A DNA stretch of 64,000 nucleotides, taken from positions 650,501 through 714,500 of the forward strand of contig JAMWET010007157.1 of NCBI GenBank assembly GCA_024036415.1, read 5' to 3'. Below are positions 11,372-21,769 of the stretch, one piece after another (position 1 is the stretch's first letter; each line of letters opens with the position of its first letter). This stretch comes from Prochilodus magdalenae. Its lineage: Eukaryota; Chordata; Actinopteri; Characiformes; Prochilodontidae. A model generated the notes under the pieces. The model saw only the letters and a program-made list of their open reading frames with translations. It was not told where the DNA came from and did no database searches. The position numbers and the translations under genes were made by a program.

Positions 11372-11690
11372 TGGTCTGTGGTGGTGTGTAAATGTGTGTT
11401 GTGCTGGTATGAGTCCAGCTCTCTGTCCACTCTTGCTGGTCAGCCTTATAGATGCACAGTTGTCATAGAATGCTTTTGGCAGTGCAGAGAATGACCAACC
11501 ACACAAATAATACCTGCTTTGTGGCGGTCCTGAGCATTACCAACAACACTTGACCAAGAACAGGGAGAAAGGAGGATTGACAAAGAATACAGAGAAACTG
11601 ATGGACTACAGTCTGTAATTGTAGAGCAACACAGTACACAGATATCGTAAGTGGAGCTGGACAATGAGTGTAGATTCAAGAAGGCATATC
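11372..11690 (+). mobile_element. Foldback MITE-like element, copy 2
   Basis: Shows 'gtgttgtgctggtatgagt', 'cagtgcagagaatgacca', 'aataatacctgctttgtgg', 'gatggactacagtctgtaat' and 'aagtggagctgg', the same ordered landmarks as the 5.7 and 56.5 kb copies. The central part is shortened, so the two arms lie closer than in the 56.5 kb copy. Non-coding. Confidence 0.6.
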
Positions 11691-11819
11691 TAACGAAGTG
11701 GGCGGTGAGTGTATATTATATATAGCTTCTGAAGCTTCTGAGTAACTGTGTGTGGCAATAAAGCTACAATTACATGACAACATTATTTCAGTATGAAGAC
11801 TCAGCATTTATACTATAAG

Positions 11820-12320
11820 CAAACTGAAGTTTGACCTTGTTTTTTCTTCAAGGCTGCTGCTGACTTTATTGTGGCTTCAGTCTGAGGGAGAAAAAAAAGA
11901 GTGTGTGTTGTTACTGCTCATTACTGCCCTGGTGTGAAGGCTCATTTGAGATCCCCTCAAACTCTACTCAAGATAAACTAGGCTATCTGTCAAACCTCCA
12001 ACTCCAAATGGTCTTTAATGGTTTCACTTCACCCCTCAGAAATCATTCTGTTCCGCTGCTGCTTCCAAGGGCTCAAATGTTAATTTCAGACAATCAGTAA
12101 CATTTTAAAAGAAAAGAGAGAGAAAAAAAGAAGAAGGATAAAAAAGCAGTGGATGTGATCAGTCCGAAGGGGAAACAATACTGCTCAGTGACCTCCAAGA
12201 GCAGAGCTAACACCTCTTATTAATTAACAAGTAGTTTCCTTTTTTCATTTTCCTCTTTTTCATTTTATTTCTTAGCTTGTTGAACCCTGGGTTTATGAGT
12301 CAGTTATTAATCTCCAGACT
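11820..12320. promoter_or_regulatory. Candidate regulatory block
   Basis: A stretch of mixed composition interrupted by an A-rich segment at about 12100-12145. It contains 'tcaaatgttaatttc' and 'cttattaattaacaag' homeodomain-like words. No splice-flanked frame is convincing. Weak call from texture. Confidence 0.25.
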
Positions 12321-13690
12321 TAATTTTCAGCTATATTTTATTCAGGATCTACTCTGAAAGTAATTTAGGTATGGGAGTGTTTGGACCACATACAGGCCAT
12401 AGAGTACCAGGAAATGAAAAATATACCAAAAATAACAGAAACGCCATGGACACTACTGCAGTTCTTGAATCACTGGTTTACGGCATAATGTCAACTAACT
12501 TTTCTTGTTAAGAATTTGTGTACAGTATTTGAAAATGAACAGGCTTTGAAGAGCACAGTGATTATTGAATTTTAATGCATCTATATTGTCACAACTGTAA
12601 TTCCTGGCTAAAAAGGAACAGCAGGTGAACAGCAGTCATTTATAAACCTTCTTTGACCTGTCTTTTTGACCTGTTTTTCTTTTTTTTTTTGTATGTTTAT
12701 GTATAAGTTAATGTATTTATTTTATTTATTTATGAATGTTTTTAGGTACAGGAATAAATACAAAGGATTTGCACCAGCAAGAAATATAATGGTAATTCTG
12801 AGTTTTACCACCACTCTCATGCCACTCTCAGGCACAAAAAAGTGGGAACATCAAAACTAGAAAGAGCGCGAAATAAGGTAAGAAAGCCCAACAAAACAGA
12901 CCCAGTGTAAAACAGCTTGTGAACTGAAGAGATTTTTTAGATTTTTTTTCTGGTCTTTAGTTATACAAGAACAAGTATTCCAGAAGTACTGTGGCACGAG
13001 CACAGAAGAAGATGCAGGAAACATGGTGCTTTAGATGATTGGCCCTTTATTAAACTAGCTGCAAAGAGAACCGCTGCTCAGCCTTACTGAATTGGCCAGA
13101 AAACTAGCGGGTCACTTCTAACCACACAGCTCTAATTGACGGTAGACCGACAGACTCACACTGCTACACCACAGCCCAGCAGAGACTGACACAAATACTA
13201 TGTGCAGCACTAATAATGTCCACAACACCAACTTATTTACACCTCAAAGTATCTCCTACTGCAAGTCCAGTACTTTCTATTAGCCTCTGCATGTCTACAG
13301 TTGCATGATCTGCTGGAGGAAGCCATGGAGAAGAGATAAATAGAGTTCATGTCTTATTATAAATGTGTGTGTGTATTTAATTATTCTGTATACGGGGGGA
13401 GAAAGTAAAGTAGAAAACTGAAAAAGGAGAAAGCAAATATAAATTAACTTTACCATGTTCAGTCTGATAACTTCACTATATGCAAAGATCATGGGAAATA
13501 GAACAGATGACCAACTCTAAATGATGGCAGTCCAGGTCTTGGAGCATCAAGATCTCTAAACACCCTAGCAGACTGGGATGGCAAGGGTGGAGAAACAGAA
13601 ACACTCACCAGAGAAGTCTTCACCTGGATTTGTAGTCTTAAAACAAAAGCTAAGAGATTTTTATTACAGAGCCTATTCAAGTAATTCAAT
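12321..13690. other. AT-rich sequence, no gene recognised
   Basis: Includes a T-run with TTTAT repeats at about 12670-12735 and no credible exon. Nothing further identified. Confidence 0.5.
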
Positions 13691-13696
13691 TAACCA

Positions 13697-13905
13697 GGGG
13701 CCTGGGCCCATGCATTCATTTATCAGCTCTGGGTCATGGGCCCATTGCATTTATTCATCTGCTCAGGGCCACAGGCTTATTGCATTCCTTCCTGTAGCCT
13801 GGGTTCACGGTTCCATTACATTCACTCATCAGCTCTGGGCCTTGGGCCCTTTGCATTTACTCATCAACTCGGAGACAGAGGCCTATACATGAACCATATT
13901 CACTT
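13697..13905 (+). repeat. 35-bp minisatellite
   Basis: Unit of the type 'gctctgggccttgggccc' then 'tttgcatttactcatca'. Unit starts at 13726, 13761, 13797, 13832 and 13867 are 35-36 bp apart, with a partial unit before them. Units differ by several substitutions, so the array is old. Overlapping plus-strand frames read through it without meaning. Confidence 0.8.
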
Positions 13906-15300
13906 GCATATGCACTATGATCATTAGGGCCATGGGCCCACATATGTACATGATCTTTTGGGCCATGGGCCCCTTCATGCACTAAGATAAGTAAATACAT
14001 GCAGGAGGGGAATACCCATGCATGCACTCTATTAGCTAGGGACAGAACCAGACATCTCCTTGCTTGCCACCGCCCCCTGGGGAATGACCAAAGAACAAAA
14101 GTTGAGAAGCACAGCATCTGCCTCTTACCATGTGTAACTGACAGATTAGTTTATCTATCTATTTCTCTACATTTCGTGTTTAAACGAACTTATTGACACT
14201 CAGGAACACTATGGACTTAGCCAGCATGTTTCATGATTAACCCCTGATGATTAAAACAGACATCATCACCGCATGCTGTTTACAGCTGCTAGAGTTGTTG
14301 CAGTGTTTTCTGGTTACAGAGAGAGCTGAGGCTGTTCTGAACATTTCTATGAAATCATTGTTTCGAGGAATTTTTTGGAAGATATTCAGATACCGAGAGA
14401 ATGCCCATAGACGCTAAGGGGTAACTCACTTACTGCCAGCTGCTTGGTCACAAAATATGCTCATGCCTAGGCTCACCTCACAAAACCGAGAAACAAAGAC
14501 AGTGATGAAATTCATAAAAAACCAACGGGCATAACCATAAGCAAAGTCAACTAGAACAACCGGTGAGGCACAGCCCTCAGAAGCACCAACAAAACGTGAG
14601 CAGTCAGATCCAAAGAAAGACTGACAGAAGGCAAAGCAGAACCAGCACAGCATGAAGAGATCCTTTTGGGTGGCTTGAGGTCATATTTTTTTAAATTTCA
14701 GTCTTAGAAATAAAATCTCAAACTCATTAAGTGATGTGGGTTTCTGGACTTTGGGGTGGTCAGTCATTATTCTGAGAGCACCAGCAGCTTTTTCTTGATT
14801 TGCTTTTCATGTCTTTTGTATCTATTTCCTTTTCTCAGAAACAGCATCTTGACCACTACACATCCTTTCAGACTCACAGCACTGAGAGCGATCCCACTAC
14901 AAGTATGGAAAGAGATATCTCTGGAATGTTTTCTGATCTTTTTAGAATGCTCTAATAAAATGAGCTATCAGTGCTTAATAGTGATTTTGATGGAATATGA
15001 AAGCAAAGCACATTGAGATTTCAACACATCTACACCACTTCATTCTTAGTGAGATTGTTCTGAGCCAAAACAACTGCTCCACAACAACAACTACTGGCAC
15101 TATGGGCTGTGGCAGGAGAAAATGAGAGAACTCTTCACTGCATACACAGAGCGGAGAGAATGTGCCTTTGTAGAACAGTGAAGAGGGACAGTAGCTACAG
15201 AAGTATGGAGCAGACTACATAATTTATCAACACAGTGCTGCGAGTGAGGGGACTCAAGAAACACAGCCACACCAGCAAGAAGGGGGTGGGGGGATGTAAA
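13906..15300. other. No gene recognised
   Basis: Starts with the end of the segment shared with 11.1 kb (to about 13960). The remainder holds no coding or repeat signal I can support. Confidence 0.5.
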
Positions 15301-15304
15301 GTAG

Positions 15305-16295
15305 ATGATTTTTTTTTTGAGAGAGCGAGAGAAAAAGACTGAAAGAGGGGGAAGTAGGTTAGATGGGGAAGAAGAACGAAGAGTACAGCAAGGAAACAAG
15401 AACAGATGTGGAGTTCGGGCAGGAGTCGTAAAAAACAGAGTTAGACACTCTCACAGAGAGAAAAAAGATGCTGCAACAGACAGAGAACCGAGGGTACAAC
15501 AAGAGAGAGCAAGAGAGGGAGAGGGGAGAAGGGGAAATAGAGGCAAGAAGAGAGAGAAGACAAGCAGAGAGTGAGGAAAAGGCAAAAAGCGAGTCACACA
15601 GAGGCAGAAAGAGAGAGAGGGTGAGAAATTAAAAAAGCAGACAGCATGAAAAAAGCATGCAGAAAGCCTGAAAAAGACAGAGAGGCACAATGAAAGAGAC
15701 AGAAAGTGAGAGAGAGACAGATGGGAAGCAAAAGAGAGAGATAGATTGCTAGAATGAAAGAGAGACAGTACAGCAAAAAAGAGACTGAGAGAACGAAAGA
15801 AGACAAAGAGACAGAAAGAGAGATAGAGAGACAGGTAGGTAGCAAAAGATAGAGATAGACTGCTAGAATGAGAGAGAAACAGTATAGGAAAAGAGGGACT
15901 GAGAGGAGGAGAGAGAGAGGCAAATAGACTAAGAGAGATACTGAGAAGCAGAAAAAGAGAGAGACAGAAAGTGAGAGAGACAAGTAGGAAGCAAGAGAGA
16001 GAGATAGATTGCTAGAGTGAGAGAAAGAATACAGGAAAAGAAAGACTGAGAGGAAGAGAGAAAGACAAAGAGACAGAAAGAGAGAGAAAAAAGATAGAGG
16101 CAAAAAGAGTGAGAGGCAGAGAGAAAGAGTGAGAGTGTAAGAGAAAGTGTAAGAGAGACAAACAGAAACAGAAAGAAAGAGAGACTGAAAGACAAAGACA
16201 ATGAGTCAGGTTGACAAGAAACAGAGAGATAGAAAGAAAAAGAGAGGCAGACAGAGAGAGTGAGAGACAGACAGAAAGAGAGGAATCGAGCCAGC
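15305..16295 (+). repeat. Polypurine (GA-rich) tract of about 1 kb
   Basis: Almost all purine on the plus strand for close to 1 kb. Inside it a longer degenerate unit recurs: 'atagattgctagaatga' at 15741, 'atagactgctagaatga' at 15855 and 'atagattgctagagtga' at 16013, each followed by 'gagaaacagtataggaaaag'-like and 'gactgagagg' words. Minus-strand frames of up to 169 codons are pure Ser/Leu/Phe low complexity and are not genes. Such tracts can form triplex structures and often expand by slippage. Confidence 0.9.
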
Positions 16296-16299
16296 ATAT

Positions 16300-16615
16300 C
16301 TGCAGCGGGGAGATAGAGAGTGTGGTCAGCTCAGTCTCTTTCTAATTGCCTCTCACCTGCCGCTCTCTGTATAGGTCTGGCATGAAGCGCCTCATTATCC
16401 ACCTGCACTTTTGGCAGCTCTTATTACAGCTCCTCCACCTGCCTTCTGTTTGGCCCTGCGTGAACGCTGTATGATACGACCATAAAACCGCAACCCTGCA
16501 CCCCCCTGCCATGTCCAGCTCGTAGGTGACAGACGCTTCGGCCGCTTCTCTGTGTTTTCGTCCCCCATTGAGGATGATTCATTTGACGCCACCATGTTTC
16601 AACATGTGTGAACCC
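16300..16615. promoter_or_regulatory. Candidate regulatory block with three CACCTG E-boxes
   Basis: Directly follows the polypurine tract and differs sharply from it. CACCTG occurs at 16354-16359, 16400-16405 and 16436-16441. This is the E-box form favoured by ZEB and Snail repressors and also bound by some bHLH factors. The block also holds 'ctcattatcc' and 'ccataaaac' (Hox-like). A minus-strand frame of 66 codons covers part of it without recognisable content. I infer an enhancer or silencer; conservation is untested. Confidence 0.4.
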
Positions 16616-18025
16616 AACTGGAGGTGGAAAGAGAGCAGAGGCTTAAGAGAGTAGGCTAACACTGAACCCACAAAAATAACATTTGGGGCAGATTCTTATG
16701 GCTCAACACCAGAAACATGAATGCTGCTGGTTCCAGTCCTAGTTGGAGCACCAAGAATATTGATTCAAAACCAGACTCTCATCACACCTCTACCTATCAT
16801 CAGTGAATCTCCTAATAAGCCCAGAAACCAAGCTACTGGATGGCTCGACCGTATATGTCATCAAGAGATCATGAGTTTCAGTTCCCTGATGATGCTCTCT
16901 CAAGGTAGTAGTGAATGGGGAAGACGTAGCTAGTGGGTAGAATTACACACAACAAAATTACAGAGAAAATTGGGGAAACAGAACACAGCACTTCCTGCTT
17001 TGCTTACTCCCTGCACACCCATGCTCAGACCCCCGGGGGCAGTTTCTCCACAAGACTGCTAGGAAAACTATGGGAATCTATGGGAAATAAATGCGTGTCT
17101 TCAACACGCTGTTGGCCCCCATGCTGTCCTGGAGCAGTGATTCCGCTATTACCAATCCCTCCACACAGACTCTTTGGAATGTCCACAGCCACTAGGCTCT
17201 CCTCTAATGCTATCAGGGTGCTGTGGTTCTCCTGAATCACAGAGGGACATTGAAGGGATTGCAAAGCTGATAGGGTGCCATACTGGCCAGCACAAGTACC
17301 ATGGGGTGCCCTCTGCCCCTGGAGGCCAGCTGTGTATCTATGTAGGCATCATCTCCATCGCTGTGACTAAGTGGGGCAGCCATCTTTGCCATAGATTGGT
17401 CATGCCATGAACAAACAGCTTCCCACTGGCACAGCAGTGTGGCCTTAAGAAGCTCTGCCGCAAGCCTTCAGAGCAGCCTGCTGACATGCAAACAATATTT
17501 TCTAACATCACAATGTTGATTTAAAAAGTTTACAGGGTGAATCTTAATATGAGAGAATGACATTTGATGATGCTGTTCAACTACATTGAGGAATCACAAT
17601 TCGTTTTACCGAAATAGGTTGTGCTCTAAATCCCCCCTGCTGTTAGCAAGAGCTCTGTGCACTAGAGGAATGCACTAAACTCCAGACTGTTGCGTAATAG
17701 CCCTGCCAATTTCATTTCTTCCTTTCCTATAAGACATTTGCTGGAATGAAAGTTAGAAAGTGTCCACCACTTTTTCCCTAGATAACTTGGTGTCAATTCA
17801 GCGTAAACTACTATGTTGATTAAATGTTCTGATAGATTTTAAGATGCACTCTTGAATCTATGGATAAAAATTTATTTAAATAAAACGAAGCTGTCTTTGT
17901 ATATTTAGAGCATAATACTGACCTGTGTAAATTTAACAAGATAAAATTGTGATGTAGGAAGAAAAAAACCCAAAAAGTAACAAAACCAAAAAGTACAACA
18001 GAGTTTTTAACAAGCAAAGAAACAA
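16616..18025. other. No gene recognised
   Basis: Moderately GC-rich around 17020-17450, where several overlapping frames of 66-100 codons occur on both strands. None has a domain, paired splice sites or a consistent reading frame. AT-rich from 17500 onward. Confidence 0.45.
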
Positions 18026-18029
18026 CTAA

Positions 18030-18660
18030 CCCTCAAAGGAAATCACAGCTAAGGACCCGGCACTGACAGTGTGAAAACAACATCAGTGAGTCAAACGTCA
18101 GCGCTATCAGGCAACGTGTCATCCTCTTCAAACTCTTAACATTTCATCACAATGGCACTTTTTGTCATCACACAAAAAACACATTTCTCCAGCACGAAAG
18201 GATGGAGTGATTATTAGAATCTTCCAAACAGTTGCCTCAACAGACATCCTCTTTGGGAACTGACCACTGCTCCCCCTGTTCTCCCAACCACACTATGGAA
18301 TGTCTGATTGTAGAGAATTCGTATGCCGTGTGAAGAATACTCTTTTGGTGATAGCGGAGCTGCAGTTGCTGCTGATGGCTCTACTTGTGACTGTGATTAT
18401 GTTGATGATGTGTTTCGGACCACTCATCACAAAAATGTCGGCGAGTGTTTCACCTCCCCAAAACCGCAGATCTCGATTGCTGCAGGGAGCCAGTCTTTTC
18501 AGCTGCCGAGCCATGCCATTCTCTGTAACCTTTTGTGGAATGCAAGTAAGATCGATGAAATTGCAATGGTGTTGTGACTACCATAGTGTTCTCACTGCAT
18601 TGATTGGAGAGTGTCTATGTTTGCAATCAATAGCTTGTGGTCGCAAGTTGAAACCAACGT
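18030..18660. promoter_or_regulatory. Candidate conserved non-coding block
   Basis: Mixed-composition block, free of simple repeats, with few stops in several frames. There are plus frames at 18300-18662 and 18323-18577 and a minus frame at 18293-18514. The three overlap and encode unrelated low-information peptides, which argues against real coding and for stop-poor, possibly constrained DNA. Words such as 'gtgattattag' and 'tgaaattgcaatgg' look like homeodomain or C/EBP sites. Function inferred only. Confidence 0.35.
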
Positions 18661-20805
18661 AAGCCAGCAGAGGAGCAGAAATACATCAGTGAAAGGCCAG
18701 TGCGTCTCAGCCGAGCAGGGCCATTTGCGGAGTGATTACTGGCCTTGTGAAATCCTGTCTGGAGTGGCGTGGGATAACAAGGCAGAGAGAAATTGCCCCT
18801 GTGTGCCTAGCCCCTCACCAGCCACCCCCACCTTGCCCCCTCACACACCATCAACCCTATGTCGTCCCCCACAGAAGCACTCTACAGAGAATTTCTTGTG
18901 AAGAAGGTGATTGCCACAAGTTTATAAAGGTAGAGCAAGTATCAAACCCCTTGACCTGCTTTCTACACCTAGGCAGGCTGGATCAAGGTCTCACATAGTG
19001 TCTTTAAAGGCCTCTCTACCCACCCACTCTGACAGCAGTGCATTTGAACACCAATGGCATGTGACAAACTCCAATTTTGTCCAATGAAACTTTCATTAAA
19101 CGGTAATAACATTGTCCCTCTCTGATTCTTCTGAACATCTGATCCCTGATTATGTCAGATTGCACTTGTGGGCAGAGAAAAAACGCTAATTAACTACTAA
19201 AATCTTGTTACGCTGCTTCCTCCACCTCCATGTACCTTGAGCAAATTGATTGACATTGACTCTATCTCCTCTATCTATGCCGACAACCACAAGGTACAAT
19301 ACTTGTAGACAATAACTGGAGGTTAAGTCACACTATTTTAGAAAAAGTAAACGTCCAGCATTTCATTTATTCTCCCTATACCCATCATGACTAACTACTA
19401 TCCAGTTGAGCCGCCTGCTTAAAGTAACATTATAGGGACAATAAGAATGATGCACAAGTTTTACTTTTAGTTTTGTTGAGAGTTCTAGGATAAAATTTTT
19501 TGTTGATGTTGCATAACAGACACCATGAATAAAACCACAGGAGAAGGAAATGCTTTGCAACAAGCAACTTTAAAAATCTGACTGTGATGAAACCAAATTC
19601 CACACATCAGTAGAGTATGACATGCATTGCTAACCCTCAGGTAACCAGAGATACATGCCCAGAATCTCATTCATATCTGGCTTACATGCACCAGAGGTGG
19701 CCTTGCCGAGAGACTGGCCTGTGGTGGTGGGCCAATGAGCCAGAGAAATTTAGAGCCCTATAAGCAAAAATAAGAACAACTGACTTTATAGGCAGGTGGT
19801 ATGCATCTCCAACCACAAATAACTTTTGTAGTTATTTATTAAAAACTTTTTTTTTTTTTAAAGATAACAATGTTTAACACCTGATTTTGAAGCTGTATGG
19901 ATCTGAGGAAGAATGTTAGGTCAAATTAAAAACTCCAAAGTCGGATGTCTCTTTTTCCAACAAGCTCTAGCCTTCAGGGAACCAGAGATATGAACCTCAA
20001 AATCACCACCCTCTTCACCTGTTGTTTTCTCTGAGATGTTCATGTTGTTTGTGCCATTGTCACATGATCAGCAACTTGTCAACATCAAGCTTAAAGCATC
20101 CTCACCATGTATAAACATAACAAGTTCCTTCATCAACTAGTCTATGCAGCCCCCCTGGTCATAAATATTTTTGAATGCCTAAAAATAATAACCAACTTTT
20201 TAGAATAAGATAACAAGAGTGACCTATTATTACTCTAAATAGAATAGTTGAGTGTAAGGAGCATGTGCCAGCAGCAACTGAGCTGCAAAACACATGTTTT
20301 AAAAAGGCTGACATGTATTAAGAGGAGCATGATGGTGATGTTAGGTATTTATGGTGAGAAAAGATGAATAGTGATGACAAAGTGTGTGCGTTCCATGGAG
20401 CCAAACAACAATCCAAAGCCCAGTTATGCCCCTGGGCACTTGCCCCACCTGCCATGTCAGTAATCTGTTCATGGCATCTAGGCAGATTCACCTCTTGTAG
20501 AGATGAAGAGCTGCTCTTATCTCTGTAAAGTTCACACACATACAATCGTCATCGTTTACAGACAGATCTTATTTCAGCTCACCTCATTGTGACCTTTTCC
20601 TTTCTCACATCAGATTGTTGACCTGGGTCATGGCACCAATGTGGTGGCTATTGAACTCTTGTCTTGATGAAATGAAAGCTGTGCCACCAGGCGAGCAAGA
20701 TCTTTTTAGCCATGTGTAGCAGGAGTCTCATGTTTGTGTCACAGAACAAACATCCACTCTAACCAAAAGTTCACTGCTGTGCTAGTTATCTGAAATATTC
20801 ATCTG
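18661..20805. other. No gene recognised
   Basis: Starts with C-rich sequence (18800-18870), then is AT-rich with a T-run at about 19845-19860. No exon or repeat I can support. Confidence 0.45.
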
Positions 20806-20809
20806 GGTT

Positions 20810-21420
20810 CATCTGCTTCTGGGAAAGCTTGGGAGGAGGAGGGTGAAAATTCCTCCAGAGACCATGGTATTTTTCGGTGAATCATGTTTTCAGGCGGTGT
20901 CGGATTTCCGTCACGTACACCGACTCTATTTGTAAGCTGTGATGGTGTCAAAGTCGAGGCAAACAGATAAGGCTATTCAACACTAGCAAATGGAGTTTGC
21001 AGTTTGAGAGCTTCAGTGCCTCAGGCAGATTTAGAAAAAGTGCTGTTTTTCGACCACAGTATCAAAAGTTTATTTATATTAAGCTTCCACTGCCTGTGTG
21101 AACTGAGAGAAATCAGAAGCCTGTACAATGCCATCCACCTAGGAACCCTTAAGACTGTCTGAATTAGCAGATTTATAATGAGTTCTCAAATGACGCCTAA
21201 GAATTAGGATTTTGTTCATTCTCGGGAAGGTCATTCAAATCCTTCCAGAAAAACTTTATCATAATTAGGAATGAGCTGCAAGGCCTCAAGTAAACCTTGT
21301 CTACAGCGAGAGAGATAAATCTTCACATTAGAAGCCCTCTCCAGCTTTTAGCTTGTAACATGTGTCCAGCCTAGGTCTTTAATGACGGTACTTTGTAATG
21401 ACGGATCCGTTGTGGTAGAG
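20810..21420. promoter_or_regulatory. Candidate conserved non-coding block
   Basis: Repeat-free, mixed sequence. Distinct subparts are 20860-20960 ('ggtgtcggatttccgtcac') and 21160-21400, with 'tttataatgag', 'caaatgacgcc' and 'tcataattagga' homeodomain or ATF-like words. No coding frame. Texture-based call; it lies directly upstream of the short hairpin and the candidate exon. Confidence 0.35.
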
Positions 21421-21450
21421 CAAAGAAAAAAAAAGTAGAACATGTGACTG

Positions 21451-21481
21451 GTTGAGGTAGCACAGCCGGTGCTACCTCAAC
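21451..21481. repeat. Perfect 13-bp inverted repeat (short hairpin)
   Basis: Left arm 'gttgaggtagcac' at 21451-21463, loop 'agccg', right arm 'gtgctacctcaac' at 21469-21481, with no mismatch. A single-stranded copy would fold into a stable stem. It contains the 'tgaggtag' word found at the start of let-7, but nothing else of that microRNA. Confidence 0.9.
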
Positions 21482-21661
21482 GGTCATTGATTATGTCAAT
21501 GAAACCTTGAAAAATCTGCCCCTGTGCAAAGCCACAATATTTCGCTTTTGTAAACAAACACTTGTTTCCATCATCTTTGAACAGGTCCAGTCCATCAGTC
21601 GTCAGAGAGCCTTGCCCAGATTTTGCTAAATGACCACCCTTCTTCTTCTTTACAATTTCAG

Positions 21662-21760
21662 CAGTTTGCTTCACAGCATGACCCGGAGTTCTCAAAGGAA
21701 CCAACTCTGACTGTTAACTTCAGCAATCCAGAGGAAGTTTGGCAGACAGCACAAACTGTG
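21662..21760 (+). CDS. Candidate internal exon, 33 codons (uncertain)
   Basis: A good acceptor precedes the segment: 'cttcttctttacaatttcag' ending at 21661, with a possible branch site 'tgctaaatgac' upstream. The donor is GTG|GTAAAT at 21761. Between them 99 bp read without stop in one frame, so the exon would be phase 0 on both sides. The peptide begins QFASQHDPEFSKEP and includes NFSNPEEVWQTAQ, a balanced composition with one N-glycosylation-type motif (NFS). I do not recognise the protein family. The acceptor is a NAGNAG ('cagcag'). A 75-codon antisense frame covers the same bases, which weakens the case. The call rests on splice-site quality only; no partner exon was identified. Confidence 0.3.
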
Positions 21761-21769
21761 GTAAATAGT

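Noticed and set aside
15594..16103. A 169-codon minus-strand open frame rich in Ser, Leu and Phe
   Set aside because: It is the pyrimidine side of the GA-rich tract. Low-complexity repeats lack stops, and no domain, start context or splice signal is present.
21451..21481. let-7 microRNA
   Set aside because: Only the 8-base 'tgaggtag' word matches. The stem is 13 bp and the mature let-7 sequence is absent.
21477..21704. A 75-codon minus-strand frame ending in GQIFQGFIDIINDR
   Set aside because: Overlaps the plus-strand candidate exon and the short hairpin; no splice or homology support. The plus-strand reading has the better splice sites.
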